Source: Cornus controversa (taxonomy: Eukaryota; Streptophyta; Magnoliopsida; Cornales; Cornaceae). From it: a stretch of DNA of 64,000 nt. A model generated the notes under the pieces. The model was given only the letters and a program-made list of their open reading frames with translations, searched no databases and had not been told where the DNA came from. Positions 33,699 to 44,060 of this stretch are shown here, one piece after another. The first letter of the stretch is position 1; every line of letters begins with the position of its first letter. The stretch spans positions 57,354,270 to 57,418,269 of the forward strand of contig CM048846.1 in assembly GCA_026545225.1 (NCBI GenBank). Reading direction: 5' to 3'. The position numbers were made by a program, and so were the translations under genes.

Positions 33699-36198
33699 TG
33701 TAAGAACTATGACCATTTTTGGTTGATTTTTCTTTAATTTCATTTATTGTCATATTAATGCTTTAAATGATTATATATGTGTTTTAAATGTAACATAAAT
33801 GTTTTGGGAACTTATTTAAGATTTGGAAAAGTTTTTAGAACGTTTGGCAAAAGTTGACTTTTTCAGGTCCGGTTGACCCGGGACGTGGGCCTAGAAAATT
33901 TGAAAGTGTTGAAATGACTTCAAATTTGACGGGTAGCTTAAATAAAATATTTGACGCGCTACGGAGTCAATTTCGTGTCAATCGGGGTTACACAAATCGA
34001 AAACTGAGTCTGGGAAGGTTTAGTGAAAAGGTAGTGACATTTTGTAATTAAATGACCTAACCTATAAATAGCAAAGTTAGAGATTTCTCAATTCATTTCT
34101 CATTCTCTCTATCAGCCGTGAGAGAAATATAGATACAACATGTATATCTCTACATCTTTTTCTTCACTAACCCCATTGAATTAGAAGGCCTTGGGGTGAG
34201 AATTGGGCGACTTCGAATAAGAGAGAAACGATCTACGCGTTGAGTGCTCAAGATTGATCCATCCGGAATTAATTTTGGAGAAAGTTGATATTATGAGAAA
34301 TTGGGAAAATTCATTTGGAAGTTCTTCCATATTGAGGTAAGGATGCCTAACCCATATAATCCGGGGTTTTTGGGAGTATATTGGTTGCTAAGGCAATCAA
34401 TTGGTTATGTGGGTATAGTTAGATATTTTTTAATATTAAAGCTTGCTTAATTATGCCAATTAGTGAATTCTCAATGTTGAAAATGATGGCTACATGTTTA
34501 TGTTCGCTTTAAATGATTATATAATCATGTTGGGATTGAATTGTGAATTAATTGTGTACAATCATGTATAATTGTGAAGGTGACACTTGTGTGTTTGATA
34601 GATTGCCTTGGAATCATGTTTAAGTGAAAAATATGATTTAATTGTCAATATATAAATGATATAAAATGTGGAAGATGCGTAACATGTTCAATGTGTATAT
34701 ATGTGATGTTTAAATGAAGAATTGTCCAAACATGATAGTTGATTGCTTCATTAGTTTTGAGTTGTAAATGCACATTGGTTTGAACATGTGGGCTGCATCT
34801 TCATTGGCATGGTGAGGGTGGTGAGCTCAATCGGGTTGAGAGCCCTCTTGAGGTGGCATGGTATTCGTTATAAATCCATGTGGGGCAATTTGGCTTTGGA
34901 ATCCTGTACAATGATCCTTAATTAGGGCTCTGGACTAGAATGGAAAAGAATACTAAACGGAGTCTTCTGATGAGGTAAACCAATTTTGGAACTTCGGTTA
35001 GGTGGGATTGGGCGGCCCGTAAAACTGAAACCCAATAGATGTGTGGAGAGGATGAGAGAGTTGTGCATATCATGTCGCATTTACATGTTGCTTATGATAT
35101 GGTTGTGATATGTGAATATTTGGTTAACATGATTAAATGCAAATGTATATTTAACGTGAGGTTGCTCATCTCATGAGGATTAATTCTTTTCAGAAAATGG
35201 AAAGGAGGTTATGGAGTCTCCCCAATAGTGCATTGGCAAGGGGGTGAGGAAGTTGGTTTTCATTTAAAGACTTATTTTGCTTTATTTGAATGCATGTCCG
35301 GTTTGTGGACTATATGCATGTGACAAACATGTAATGACCATTTATGTCTCGAAAACATGTATTAATTATGCATTATTGTTGTATATGTTTAGTTACGTTT
35401 CTAAGTATAATTCCATACATTATGAGCATGGTAAAATGCTAGACGATTTAAATGATGATTCGTCATTTATGTTTGTTTCTACATGTATGAACTTGTAGAG
35501 AATGATTGTGATGATGAATTGTTCTTCCATTAATGTCTAATATGTATGTATGTTAATGGGCAATGAGTGAGATGGAAAAGTATGAAAATGAACTAAGTGT
35601 TGTGCACATAAGGAACCATAAGATTATGTATGCACGATGAAGGTGAAGGTGGTTGTAATGAGAAATTATCATATAGAATAATTCTATTGAAATGTGAACC
35701 TTGTGGAGAGTAGATTTAGGCTTGAAAACAATGAGAAAACAGGTTCTAGAGAGTTTCAGCTGGCTAAAACTTTCATCAGCCGACTGAAATGGTGAGATAC
35801 CGAATGTTTGCAATTGCAAACTCTACAAGTACCTATTTTGACCAACCGAAATAACCCTTCAGCCGACTGAAAGGCATCCTTCAGCTGACCGAAACTGAGG
35901 GATAGCCAATTGATGGATTGTCCAGGTTTCAGTCGGCTGGTGGAACATCCATCAGCCGACCGAAACCTGAATGTGAGCTTAAAATGCATTATTGAGTATT
36001 GAGAGTTCATGTGTTCTACTTAGGGGCCCATGGTAAGTAAAATTAAGATTCCGCTATATTATAATGGTGACGATTGAAAGGTGAATCCGAGTGTCCCATG
36101 TGGGAGACTTGGGCAAGTTTAGAGTAATTGTAATTAGAAGCGTGAATTTATGACTTAATCATTCTCGATTTTTGAGAGTCAAAAATTAGGACATGACA
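33699..36198 (+). repeat. 3' LTR of Ty3 element C
   Basis: This 2500-bp LTR begins TGTAAGAACTATGACC and ends TTAGGACATGACA. Its termini parallel those of A and B. A TATA box (tataaata, 34063-34070) followed by a CT-rich leader at about 34090-34130 suggests the LTR promoter. CAGCCGACTGAAA-type palindromic words cluster at 35750-35975. It marks the right edge of the nest; unique host DNA follows. Confidence 0.9.
34063..34070 (+). promoter_or_regulatory. TATA box of the element C LTR
   Basis: TATAAATA is preceded by CC and followed about 30 bp later by a pyrimidine-rich start region (TTTCTCATTCTCTC). It lies 365 bp into the LTR, a plausible U3/R boundary. Because this is a 3' LTR it could fire outward toward the host gene 2.7 kb away. 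Confidence 0.5.
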
Positions 36199-36777
36199 TG
36201 TGAAATGCTTTGAACGTTTGCAAGTGCATATCCAATTTTTGTTGCGGCCAATTTTTGATGTTCTTCTTAGACATGGCTCGAAACAAAAATACAACCCGAT
36301 GGACTTTTGATTAAAATTCTTGTTGCGGTTAATTCTTGATGTTGTTCTTATACATGGCTCAGAACAAAAATACAACTCGATGGAATTTTGATTAGAAACT
36401 TAAACGCACTATTAACCCCTGTGCTGCTAGAACCGACCATCCGGTTAATTTGGCTAAATTTTGATGTTGTTCTAGGACGAGGCTGAAACAAAAAAAAAAA
36501 GAAGGAAAAAAAAAAGGAAAAAAAAAAGCCATTGAATTTTGATCAGAAAGTTTAATGTTAAACGCACTATTAAGTATTAATCCCTGTGCTGCTAGAACGT
36601 ACGATAGTCTAAAAATTTCAAGTGTCCCGAGAAATGAACCGCATGGTTAATTATTAGTCCGTACTACTATTTATTTACTACTAGCAGAGTAGAGTTCAGT
36701 TCCAATTAAACACTGATTCGGCACTGTGTTTCACTAACCAAATTGAGCAAGTAGCAGAGGACATTCTCTCGTAACAT
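36199..36777 (+). promoter_or_regulatory. Host upstream region of the RINGv gene with 81-bp repeats
   Basis: This is the first non-transposon DNA after the nest. Two 81-bp units (starting at 36239 and 36320 with ttgttgcgg) are about 85 percent alike by eye, and a third, diverged unit lies at about 36444-36560. The third contains an A-rich, GAAAAA-type low-complexity run at 36487-36527. The tgtgctgctagaac word also repeats (36420, 36585). The rest, just before the predicted leader exon, is probably the gene's proximal promoter. I see no clear TATA box. Confidence 0.55.
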
Positions 36778-36872
36778 CATCCAATTCTAGAGAGAGAAGG
36801 GAAAGGGAGAGAGAGAGAGAGAGTCGGATCTCCTAGAGACGCGCGGTACAGTTGCTTGTGCTAATCGATTTG
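36778..36872 (+). other. Predicted 5' leader exon of the RINGv gene
   Basis: This is a GA-rich leader (AGAGAGAGAGAGAGAG at 36808-36823) followed by GC-richer sequence. A good donor GTATCT at 36873 is followed by a long T-rich stretch typical of a plant intron. No coding potential is seen. It is predicted from composition and splice-site context only; the transcription start is a guess. Confidence 0.4.
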
Positions 36873-37407
36873 GTATCTGATCCCATTGTTCTTTCTCTCT
36901 TTTCATTCCAGACAGATTTCTTTCTTTCTGTATTTCTAAAAAGATACATAATTTTTTCCCCAGTCCTGTTAATGCAAATTTATAATATTGCGGTTTTTAG
37001 TGATTTAAGATTATAACGCTTAAATGGTTCGTTTGATTTTCTTTTCTTTCTCTGTGAATTTCTTTTTTCTGTTCCTGATAATTATGATCTAAAGTGTTTC
37101 GGTGGGTATATGGTTGATATTTGTGATTCCTGTGTATTTTCATCCAGATTATTTGTTCAGATGGTGAATAATGCCAAGTATAATGCTTTTTGTACATGTT
37201 TAATTTCACTGTTATGAGTAATATTATTTTATTTTTTAAAAATGTAATTTACATTCACTTGACCCGAAATTCGATGAGTTTATGATTTTATATTTCTTCC
37301 TTCGGAACTTCACTATCTATTTATGTATTTATTTGAGACAATAGACAGTTTATTTGGGCAACCAAAACAAACTGGATGGTTTATGATTTTATGGTTCTTT
37401 TGTAAGC

Positions 37408-37438
<31 letters not shown>

Positions 37439-38579
37439 AAACAATAATCATTAAATTTTTTTTTACAAAACTGCAAAACATTTAACTTCTGCCCCACAAT
37501 TTTGGGTTTTGTTGTTCAAGGGCTTGTGGGCATGTGCCGATCACAAACTGTGATCTGTTGAATTGAATATGTTTCTAACTTCAAATTGTTTGACCTTATA
37601 AGTAGTTTTCGTGTTGTGGCGTCTCGTCCAAACCTGCTGACATTTAGTTGTTTAGTAGTCAACTTTCCTTAGTTGAAATTGAAATAAAATGTCAAAGTTC
37701 CAAACTATCATCAAAATACTTAAAAATTCGTAGAGGGTTTGGATTTTTAAATATCTCAGGATTTGGATTTTTAAAATATCTCAAAGTTGTATTTACTGAG
37801 ACAATGCTTTTTTTTTTCTAAAGTGTGAAACCTTTTTGGGAATGTTTGAACAATTTATCTGTAAGTTGCAATCTTATAGGTGGGATATACGTTGTGTAAT
37901 GCATCTACAAGCTGCATTTTGTGTGTGAATGCTATGGCTTGAGGATCGAGAATTCGAGATATTTTACTTGATTTTTTGATTTCACTGAAATTTTGAGTGG
38001 TAGAAATGCTAGAAATGTTTTTCATGGTCTTACAGTTAATTCATTGAGTTGCTCTATGTGCTGGACCATTTGATCTATCTTAAACAAGAAAACTTATAAA
38101 TCCTTATTATAAAATAAAAGCTTTGCTTATAGTTGAATTTTATGTTTTCCAATAATACTTACAAACCCAATTTTGAGTCAAAGATTGGTAATAGAATACT
38201 CTTGCAGGGTTAATTGATACTTTTATGACCTCAGTTAAACTGAAGATATGACCTTACTGAAAAAAGTATAGTGAAGACATTGATTTGAATGAGAGGGAGG
38301 AAGGAAAAGCATAGTTTTTTTAGTTCAACCCATATAGTAGAGATAAAAATGTTAACTATGTCCTACTTGAACATTTACATGTAGTAAAACTTCTAATCTA
38401 ATTGGTTAGTAATATAATTTTCTTTCTTTATTGTATTATTTATAATATAATGTTCTGTACATGGATTTTATGGTTGGTAATTGGTGGATGCTATTGGTAC
38501 AGATGATATTTTGACACAATGAGATATTTTAGAAAACTTCTACTTCCTTAACCATGCTATTCTTTTTTCCACATTTCAG
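36873..38579 (+). other. Predicted leader intron of the RINGv gene
   Basis: This 1.7-kb T-rich stretch has no coding similarity. It holds a C12 run followed by (TC)n at 37407-37437 and a possible acceptor TTTTTTCCACATTTCAG ending at 38579. Long leader introns are common in plant regulatory genes. The boundaries are inferred. Confidence 0.45.
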
Positions 38580-38840
38580 AATAGTAACAAGGATTTCCAT
38601 TGTTTCCAAACAAAGCATTGGTGCAGTGAGCCTTAAGGTTCAGGAGAAATCTCATTTGAGGTCTTCAGTTGTTAGATACTTTTTTTTTGGCTACCCCAGT
38701 GCACGAGGCTCCCACCATTGTGGGGTCATATAAATGTGCAATGGGGATATTGGTCTCATGGACTGCATTAAATGAAAAAGTGGTGCATCAAGGGAAGGCA
38801 CAAAATCCATATTTACAAATCGACAGCCTCAACTAATGTG
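38580..38840 (+). other. Predicted 5' UTR segment with upstream AUGs
   Basis: This is the predicted start of the main exon before the chosen ATG. It has several upstream ATGs: 38734 (13 codons), 38741 (31 codons, TAA at 38834-38836) and 38836 (ATG immediately followed by TGA). It also contains the reverse-oriented Au-SINE tail at 38681-38729. The in-frame ATG at 38772 would add 23 residues to the protein, so the leader end is uncertain. Confidence 0.5.
38681..38729 (-). mobile_element. Au-type SINE 3' tail fragment
   Basis: A T-run followed by ctaccccagtgcacgaggct and a CCCACCATTGTGGGG stem is the reverse complement of the conserved 3' end of plant Au SINEs, as I know it from family comparison. 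Only about 50 bp remain, with no tRNA-derived head. It lies in the predicted 5' UTR of the RINGv gene. Confidence 0.6.
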
Positions 38841-39734
38841 ATGGGTAAGGAAAGTTTGTTGCAAATGGGTAGCGGTGGAGTCAATGATGAAAGTTGCTCA
38901 CCTATCAAGATTGAAGATTCAGAGAATTATTCCATGTCAAGTCACAATATAGATAAGGAGGCAGGCTTGGCAACTTGTCGTGTATGCCAATGCAGTGAAT
39001 CTGACAAAAGAGGAGATGCTGCATTGGCATTCTTGGGTATCGCTCCACCTTTACGTGATGCACATAAAAGCAATGAGAACGTGAAGCCTAATTGCAAAGA
39101 AGTCCTAAAAGATGTTGAGAATGATGGTTCTCGTATCGATAATGGTAGAATAGCATCTGGATTTGTTGAGTTTGTCAGCCCTAATGGGGAGGTTTTCATT
39201 TGTAGTACTGATGTAGAACTGGGTTTTGATCATCATCAAGACAAATTAGTTGTGCTAGGTTGTTCTTGCAAAAATGATCTTGCTCTAGTACACTATGCAT
39301 GTGCACTCAAATGGTTCATCAACCATGGATCGACTCTTTGTGAAATTTGTGGATGTGTTGCAAAAAATATTAGAACTTCAGACTTCAAGAAGGTTGTAGT
39401 TTCTTTGAAGGATTATGAGGCTTTAAGGGAAAGGACTGCCAATGGGGAACCTAATCCTGCATCAATGCAGACAAGTTCAGGTGTAGATCCTGATGCTCTT
39501 GCTGCTATTCGAAGGCAGAGGCTAAGTGAAATTTCTTTGTGGTTTAATCCACATAATAGCAATTCTGCTGCAATTTCACATGTTACCGAACAACCTTCTA
39601 ATACTGTCACTGAAGAAGTTCTCCCTACTGAAAATCAAGCAACGAAATGGGCTGTGGAAGGTACTGGTATCCTGCTTGCTACAGGGCTTCTTACTGTTAC
39701 CCTTGCATGGCTTATTGCTCCTCGCGTTGGAAAG
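38841..39734 (+). CDS. RINGv (C4HC3) membrane E3 ubiquitin ligase, main coding exon
   Basis: This 298-codon exon encodes the N-terminus, RING-variant domain and first membrane helix of a MARCH-like plant E3 ligase. Such proteins transfer ubiquitin from an E2 to membrane-associated substrates. Counting from the ATG at 38772 (subtract 23 from the 38841 ATG), the zinc ligands are C69-x2-C72, C164-x-C166, H174-x2-C177 and C190-x2-C193, with the C166-x7-H174 spacing of RINGv domains. The 91-residue gap between C72 and C164 is longer than usual. A helix-forming RRQRLSEISLWF segment follows (about 256-267). A hydrophobic helix GTGILLATGLLTVTLAWLIAP is at about 301-321. The exon ends GGA AAG at 39734 before the donor GTACTT, phase 0. 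I chose 38841 because the residues after it (MGKESLLQMGSGG) look like a natural start; 38772 is the alternative. This is the only clearly intact host gene here. Confidence 0.88.
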
Positions 39735-40008
39735 GTACTTCGAATTTTAAGTTAATCAGATGTAGATAGGGAATTGATTTTATTTATTTATTTTGTGTTC
39801 CATGTGGAATTTTAATTTTATAGTTATTAGCTTGTCCTATGCATAGAGATATAAAGTATCTGGTCAGGGAAATTTCTTTTTCGTTTTGTTATTAAGATAC
39901 ATCACTTGTTACACTTACATTAACTTGTTAGTCATTTTTAGTTATTGGTTAAAATTTTTTTTATAGATCACTTCTTTCAATATGCGGACCTTTTTTGATG
40001 TGTAAATG

Positions 40009-40039
<31 letters not shown>

Positions 40040-40285
40040 AGCAAGCATTGCCATCTTCAAGGGAAGGATTAGCCCATGCCGGTGCTTGAGAAGACCAAAA
40101 CACCCTCAAACCACTATTATGAAAGATTTTAACAATTGATTGTTTTGGTCATTTTATCTTCCTATTCAATGTGGGTTTCTCTCTCCTCTCTCTTCTCCCT
40201 CATTTCTCTATGTTTCCTCACCGCATCATCCACCATTTCTACCCCTAACTAGCTGACTACCACCTTTCCCATCCTCCTTCTCTCC

Positions 40286-40286
<1 letters not shown>

Positions 40287-40317
<31 letters not shown>
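40287..40317. repeat. Homopolymer run of 31 C
   Basis: An uninterrupted C run follows CT-rich sequence. It could form a G-quadruplex or i-motif, and its length is uncertain in any assembly. Confidence 0.9.
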
Positions 40318-40320
<3 letters not shown>

Positions 40321-40512
40321 CTCCCATTAATATATTCATGACATTTTCTTTCTCTATCTTCAACCTACAGCCTCCACCATTTTCACCCCTACAACCACTG
40401 CCAACAACCATATTCCTATTGGAAATTGGATTTCAAAATTCTTGGAAGCATGGTTTTGAATCTTCACTTTGGCTTATGTAGACACCATAGATAATTTTCA
40501 AAATAGAATGAA

Positions 40513-41370
40513 TGATGAAGAAGAATAATATTCTTTCTCATTTTTTTATATTCATGGAATATACAACAATATATATACTGCTATACAACTAAATAAGAAA
40601 ACTAATTATACAATTGGTAACCCTAGGAATTAGTGGGTAAACCTAGAATAAGTAAATTACAGAAAATTAGGGACCAAATCTGGGAGTTACCTAATTTACA
40701 GAAAATCTCACTTCATTGTGAGATTAGTCAACTTTCCCTCTTAAGAGGGAATTTCCTGATTTTTCTCCAATCAGCCCAAATTCTTCAACACTCTCCCTCA
40801 AGGTGGTGAATAAATGTTCTCCATTCCCAGCTTGTTCGTAATTGTTTGAAATGAATGACTTGCAAAACCCTTGGTAAGTATATTAGCAAGTTGACCTTCT
40901 AATGAGACATAAGGTGTACAAATGAGGCCACTATCCCGCTTTTCTTTGATAAAATGTATGTCCATTTCTACATACTTGGTCCGGTCATGCTGAACTAGAT
41001 TGTGGGCTATGTTAATGGCTGATTTATCCTTCACACTTGATTTCAAGATCAGTGAATATAATCTTCAACCAGACCAACTCACAAATTCCATGTGCCATAG
41101 CTCGAAATTCTGCTTCTGCGCTGGATCTAGCCACCACAGATTGTTTCTTACTCCAAGTAACCAGATTTCCCCCCAAAAAAACACAATAGCCTAAAGTTGA
41201 CCTACGATCAATAACTGACCCTGCCCAGTCATCATCAGTGTATGCTTCCAACTCCAGTTTTTCATTCTTTCGGAATAGGATGCCTTTTCTAGGAGTTGAC
41301 TTCATATAGCAGAGAATCCTATAGACAACTGCCATATGTATCTCTTTTTGGTGAGTGCATAAATTGACTT
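40513..41370 (-). mobile_element. Tork-like Ty1 relic: 3' LTR and RNase H
   Basis: On the minus strand the RNase H is readable: YRILCYMKSTPRKGILF, AYTDDDWAGS, STLGYCVFLGGNLVTWSKKQ and ARSSAEAEFRAMA (41335-41024). After a frame break comes SAINIAHNLVQHDRTKYVEMD to KLGMENIYSPP (41040-40798). The polypurine tract (TTGAGGGAGAG) precedes a LTR that ends TTCAACA at 40790 on the plus strand; its other end is probably TGATGAAG at 40513. The body is cut at about 41370, where a 51-bp piece (41340-41422) is duplicated. It resembles the element at the right edge of the window. Confidence 0.8.
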
Positions 41371-41422
41371 ACTGCATGTGCGATAAATAGATCTCTTTTG
41401 GTGAGTGAATAAATTGACTTAC
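41340..41422. repeat. Partial 51-bp tandem duplication
   Basis: The stretch ctctttttggtgagtgcata...aaattgacttact recurs one unit later (starts 41340 and 41391). It lies at the broken edge of the Tork-like relic, where the L1 sequence begins, and may reflect repair at the junction. Confidence 0.75.
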
Positions 41423-42208
41423 TATTGGGTAGTTTCATCAAAGGCTTTAGATTGGGTAGTGATCATGCTAGTCAGTTGGAGATCTCCCACTTGCTTTTTG
41501 CAAATGATACTATTGTTTTTTTGTAAGACTGATGAGTCTCAGATGAGATACTTGAGATGCATTTTGATTTGGTTTCAGATTGTTTTTGGACTCGAAATTA
41601 ATGTGGGGAAGAGTGTGTTGGTTCCAGTGCAGGAGGTCGAAGGGATTTATGCTCTTGCAGACATTCTTGGTTGTGGAGTAGCCTCCTTTTCCATTTCTTA
41701 TTTGGTTTACTGTTCGGAGCTCCCTCGAGGAGAGTTAACAGTTGGGATCTGGTGGTTGAGAGTTTTGAGAGGAGGCTTGCAGGGTGGAAGAAGTAGTATC
41801 TTTCGAAGGGTGGGAGGGTCACTCTTAGGAAGAGCGTGTTGTCGAGTCTTCCTTCTTACTTCCTATCTCTCTTTCAGATTCTTGCCTCTGTTGTTGGGAG
41901 GTTAGAAAGGCTTCAGCGAAACTTTCTGTGGTTTGGGTTGGGGAAGGAGTCTAAGTATCATCTTGTTTGCTGGGAGTAGGTCTGCAGGCCGATTCAGGCG
42001 GGTGACTTGGGGATTCGGAGTTTGAGACACTTCAACAAGGCTCTCTTGGGGAAGTGGCTGTGGAAATTTCGTGTTGAGATGCAGCGCCTATAGGGAGGGT
42101 CATTGCTAGCAGATTTGTGGAAGAGAAGGGTGGTTGATGCCCTTTAGCGGTGAGGATTCCTGGATGAATTGGAGTTTGGAAGGTCATCAGGAAGGGATGG
42201 GATGAATT

Positions 42209-42389
42209 TGTTAGAGAGTTGTATTTTATGTCCTTTTATATATTTGGTAGGGGTAACTTTGTCTTTTTCTTTCTTTTAGTTAGTCAGCCTTTAGGGCATA
42301 TTTATTATTGTATTCTATTGATTGTATTACTCTCGTACAATTGAATATACACGCTGGTTCTTTTTCTTCTTCTCTGTGCAATGTTTACA
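42209..42389 (+). repeat. 5' LTR of element G
   Basis: This 181-bp LTR has TGTTAG...TTTACA ends. It is followed at 42390-42401 by TGGTATCAGAGC, the initiator tRNA-Met primer site, with no spacer. Confidence 0.93.
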
Positions 42390-42691
42390 TGGTATCAGAG
42401 CAGTATCGGTTCTGGCTCTAGATTGCATTGCAGTGCATCACAATTCTGTTTGCATCGCATCATATCGCAGCCCATCGCAATTTTGTTTGCATCGCAAGAG
42501 ACCTCTGAACAATCGTGACAGCATTCATGTCAATCAGTCACAACACCATTACAATTGCAGTTTGAATCACAATCTTGGAAACCCTAATCTGCACTTGTAA
42601 ATCATCTACATCAGTTGCAGCCCTAATCGCAATCTTCGTTCATTCTTTTTGACAGTATCGCAAACCCTAATTGCAGCGTTACAGATTCTCT

Positions 42692-43053
42692 CAGCAAACC
42701 CTGATCAAAATCAATTGAAACAATCTCATAGCAACAACAACCATTGCTCCGCACCAGTAATAGACTTTCTTTCATCTCACGACATCATTGCAGCCCAAAC
42801 ATATTCAAAGCACAATTAGTCGCAACTCCAATCGCAGCCCAAACAATTTCATCTCTGCTCACATCTTTCACTCAGCAAACCCTGATCAAAATCAATTGAA
42901 ACAATCTCATAGCAACAGCAACCATTGCTCTGCACCAGTAGTAGACTTTCTTTCATCTCACGACATTATCACAGCCCAAACATATTCGAAGCACAATTAG
43001 TCGAAACTCCAATCTCAGCCCAAACAACTTCATCTCTGCTCACATCTTTCACT
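42692..43053 (+). repeat. 181-bp tandem duplication in the leader of element G
   Basis: Two adjacent 181-bp units start at 42692 and 42873 with cagcaaaccctgatcaaaat. They differ at about a dozen positions. They lie in the non-coding leader between primer site and protease, where gag should be. Confidence 0.9.
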
Positions 43054-43484
43054 CTGTTCAACTTCAGCCCTCAGTCCATTGCAGTACCTTCACACAGTCA
43101 CGATGCGGGGATTTGCAATTCCATCAGTTTGTTTCTTTGCAGCCAGTCAACAACATCTTAGTCTTTTCGCAGCAGTCTCGATTCTCCTTTCTTTTGTTTC
43201 TAGACCAGTACACTTGCTGTTTGGGTGCTCTTGTTGAATTGCACCTGTTGTTCGCATCATCACACTGAGTCATTGCATGGCAACAATTGTGAACCCTAAC
43301 CGACGATCACACTATTGCAGCATCTATTGCCATTTTTTACTCCCGTAGCGTCGACTATTGTCAGCAATTTCTTCTAAAGTGACAATTGCAGACAATAGAC
43401 TATTCTTCTATAGTGACCAGACATTTTCTAATCCTTGTGATTTTGGTAAATTAATTGGGTTGTGGTAATTGATTTATATTTAAG

Positions 43485-44060
43485 ATGGCTAGTGGTAACA
43501 GCGAGGAACACTACTGCATCAGTTGCATCATTTGGGAATGTGTCATCTTTATCAGCTCCTACTTCGATTGCAGAGCACTTGCAGAAGCCTCTTTTTGCCC
43601 ATCAGCCAAATGCTCTTTCAGTCTCTTCCTTTGTAGGTTTGTCTTCTTTAGCTTTCTCAGGTATATCTCAGACCACTTGGGTTTTTGACTCAGGTGCTAC
43701 ACACCATATGACTAGTGATTGTTCATTATTCACATCCATTTTTTTCTCCTCCATCATCTATTTTGGTTTCAGCTGCCAATGCCATTGGGTGGTATTGGAA
43801 CAATTGTTTCTCCATTTTTGTCTCTTCCTGATGTTTATTGCATTCCTCAACTTACGTTGAATTTAATTTCTATTAGTCAATTGTTCAATTCTGGATATTC
43901 TGTACATTTCTCTTCAAATGGTTGTGTCGTACAGGATCCTCATTCCAAGAAGCTAACTGGGACAGGCCGTAGAGAGGGAGAATTATATGTGTTAGAGAAG
44001 CTCCATGTTCTAGCTATAGCTGTAGTTGCTTCTGTTGATTTGTCTTCTTTTCATTTGAGT
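43485..44060 (+). pseudogene. Ty1 element G: gag stub and protease remnant
   Basis: A short gag-like start (MASGNSEEHY, 43485) is followed, in another frame, by TTWVFDSGATHHMTSDCSLF (about 43674-43733), which carries the intact D-S-G active site of a copia protease. The later blocks (IGGIGTIVSPFLSLPDVYC, then LTLNLISISQL at about 43850-43885) sit in a shifted frame. Most of Gag, including any zinc knuckle, is absent. Confidence 0.85.

Noticed and set aside
40226-40411. Glycine-rich frame on the minus strand
   Set aside because: It arises from the C31 homopolymer; low complexity and no homology.
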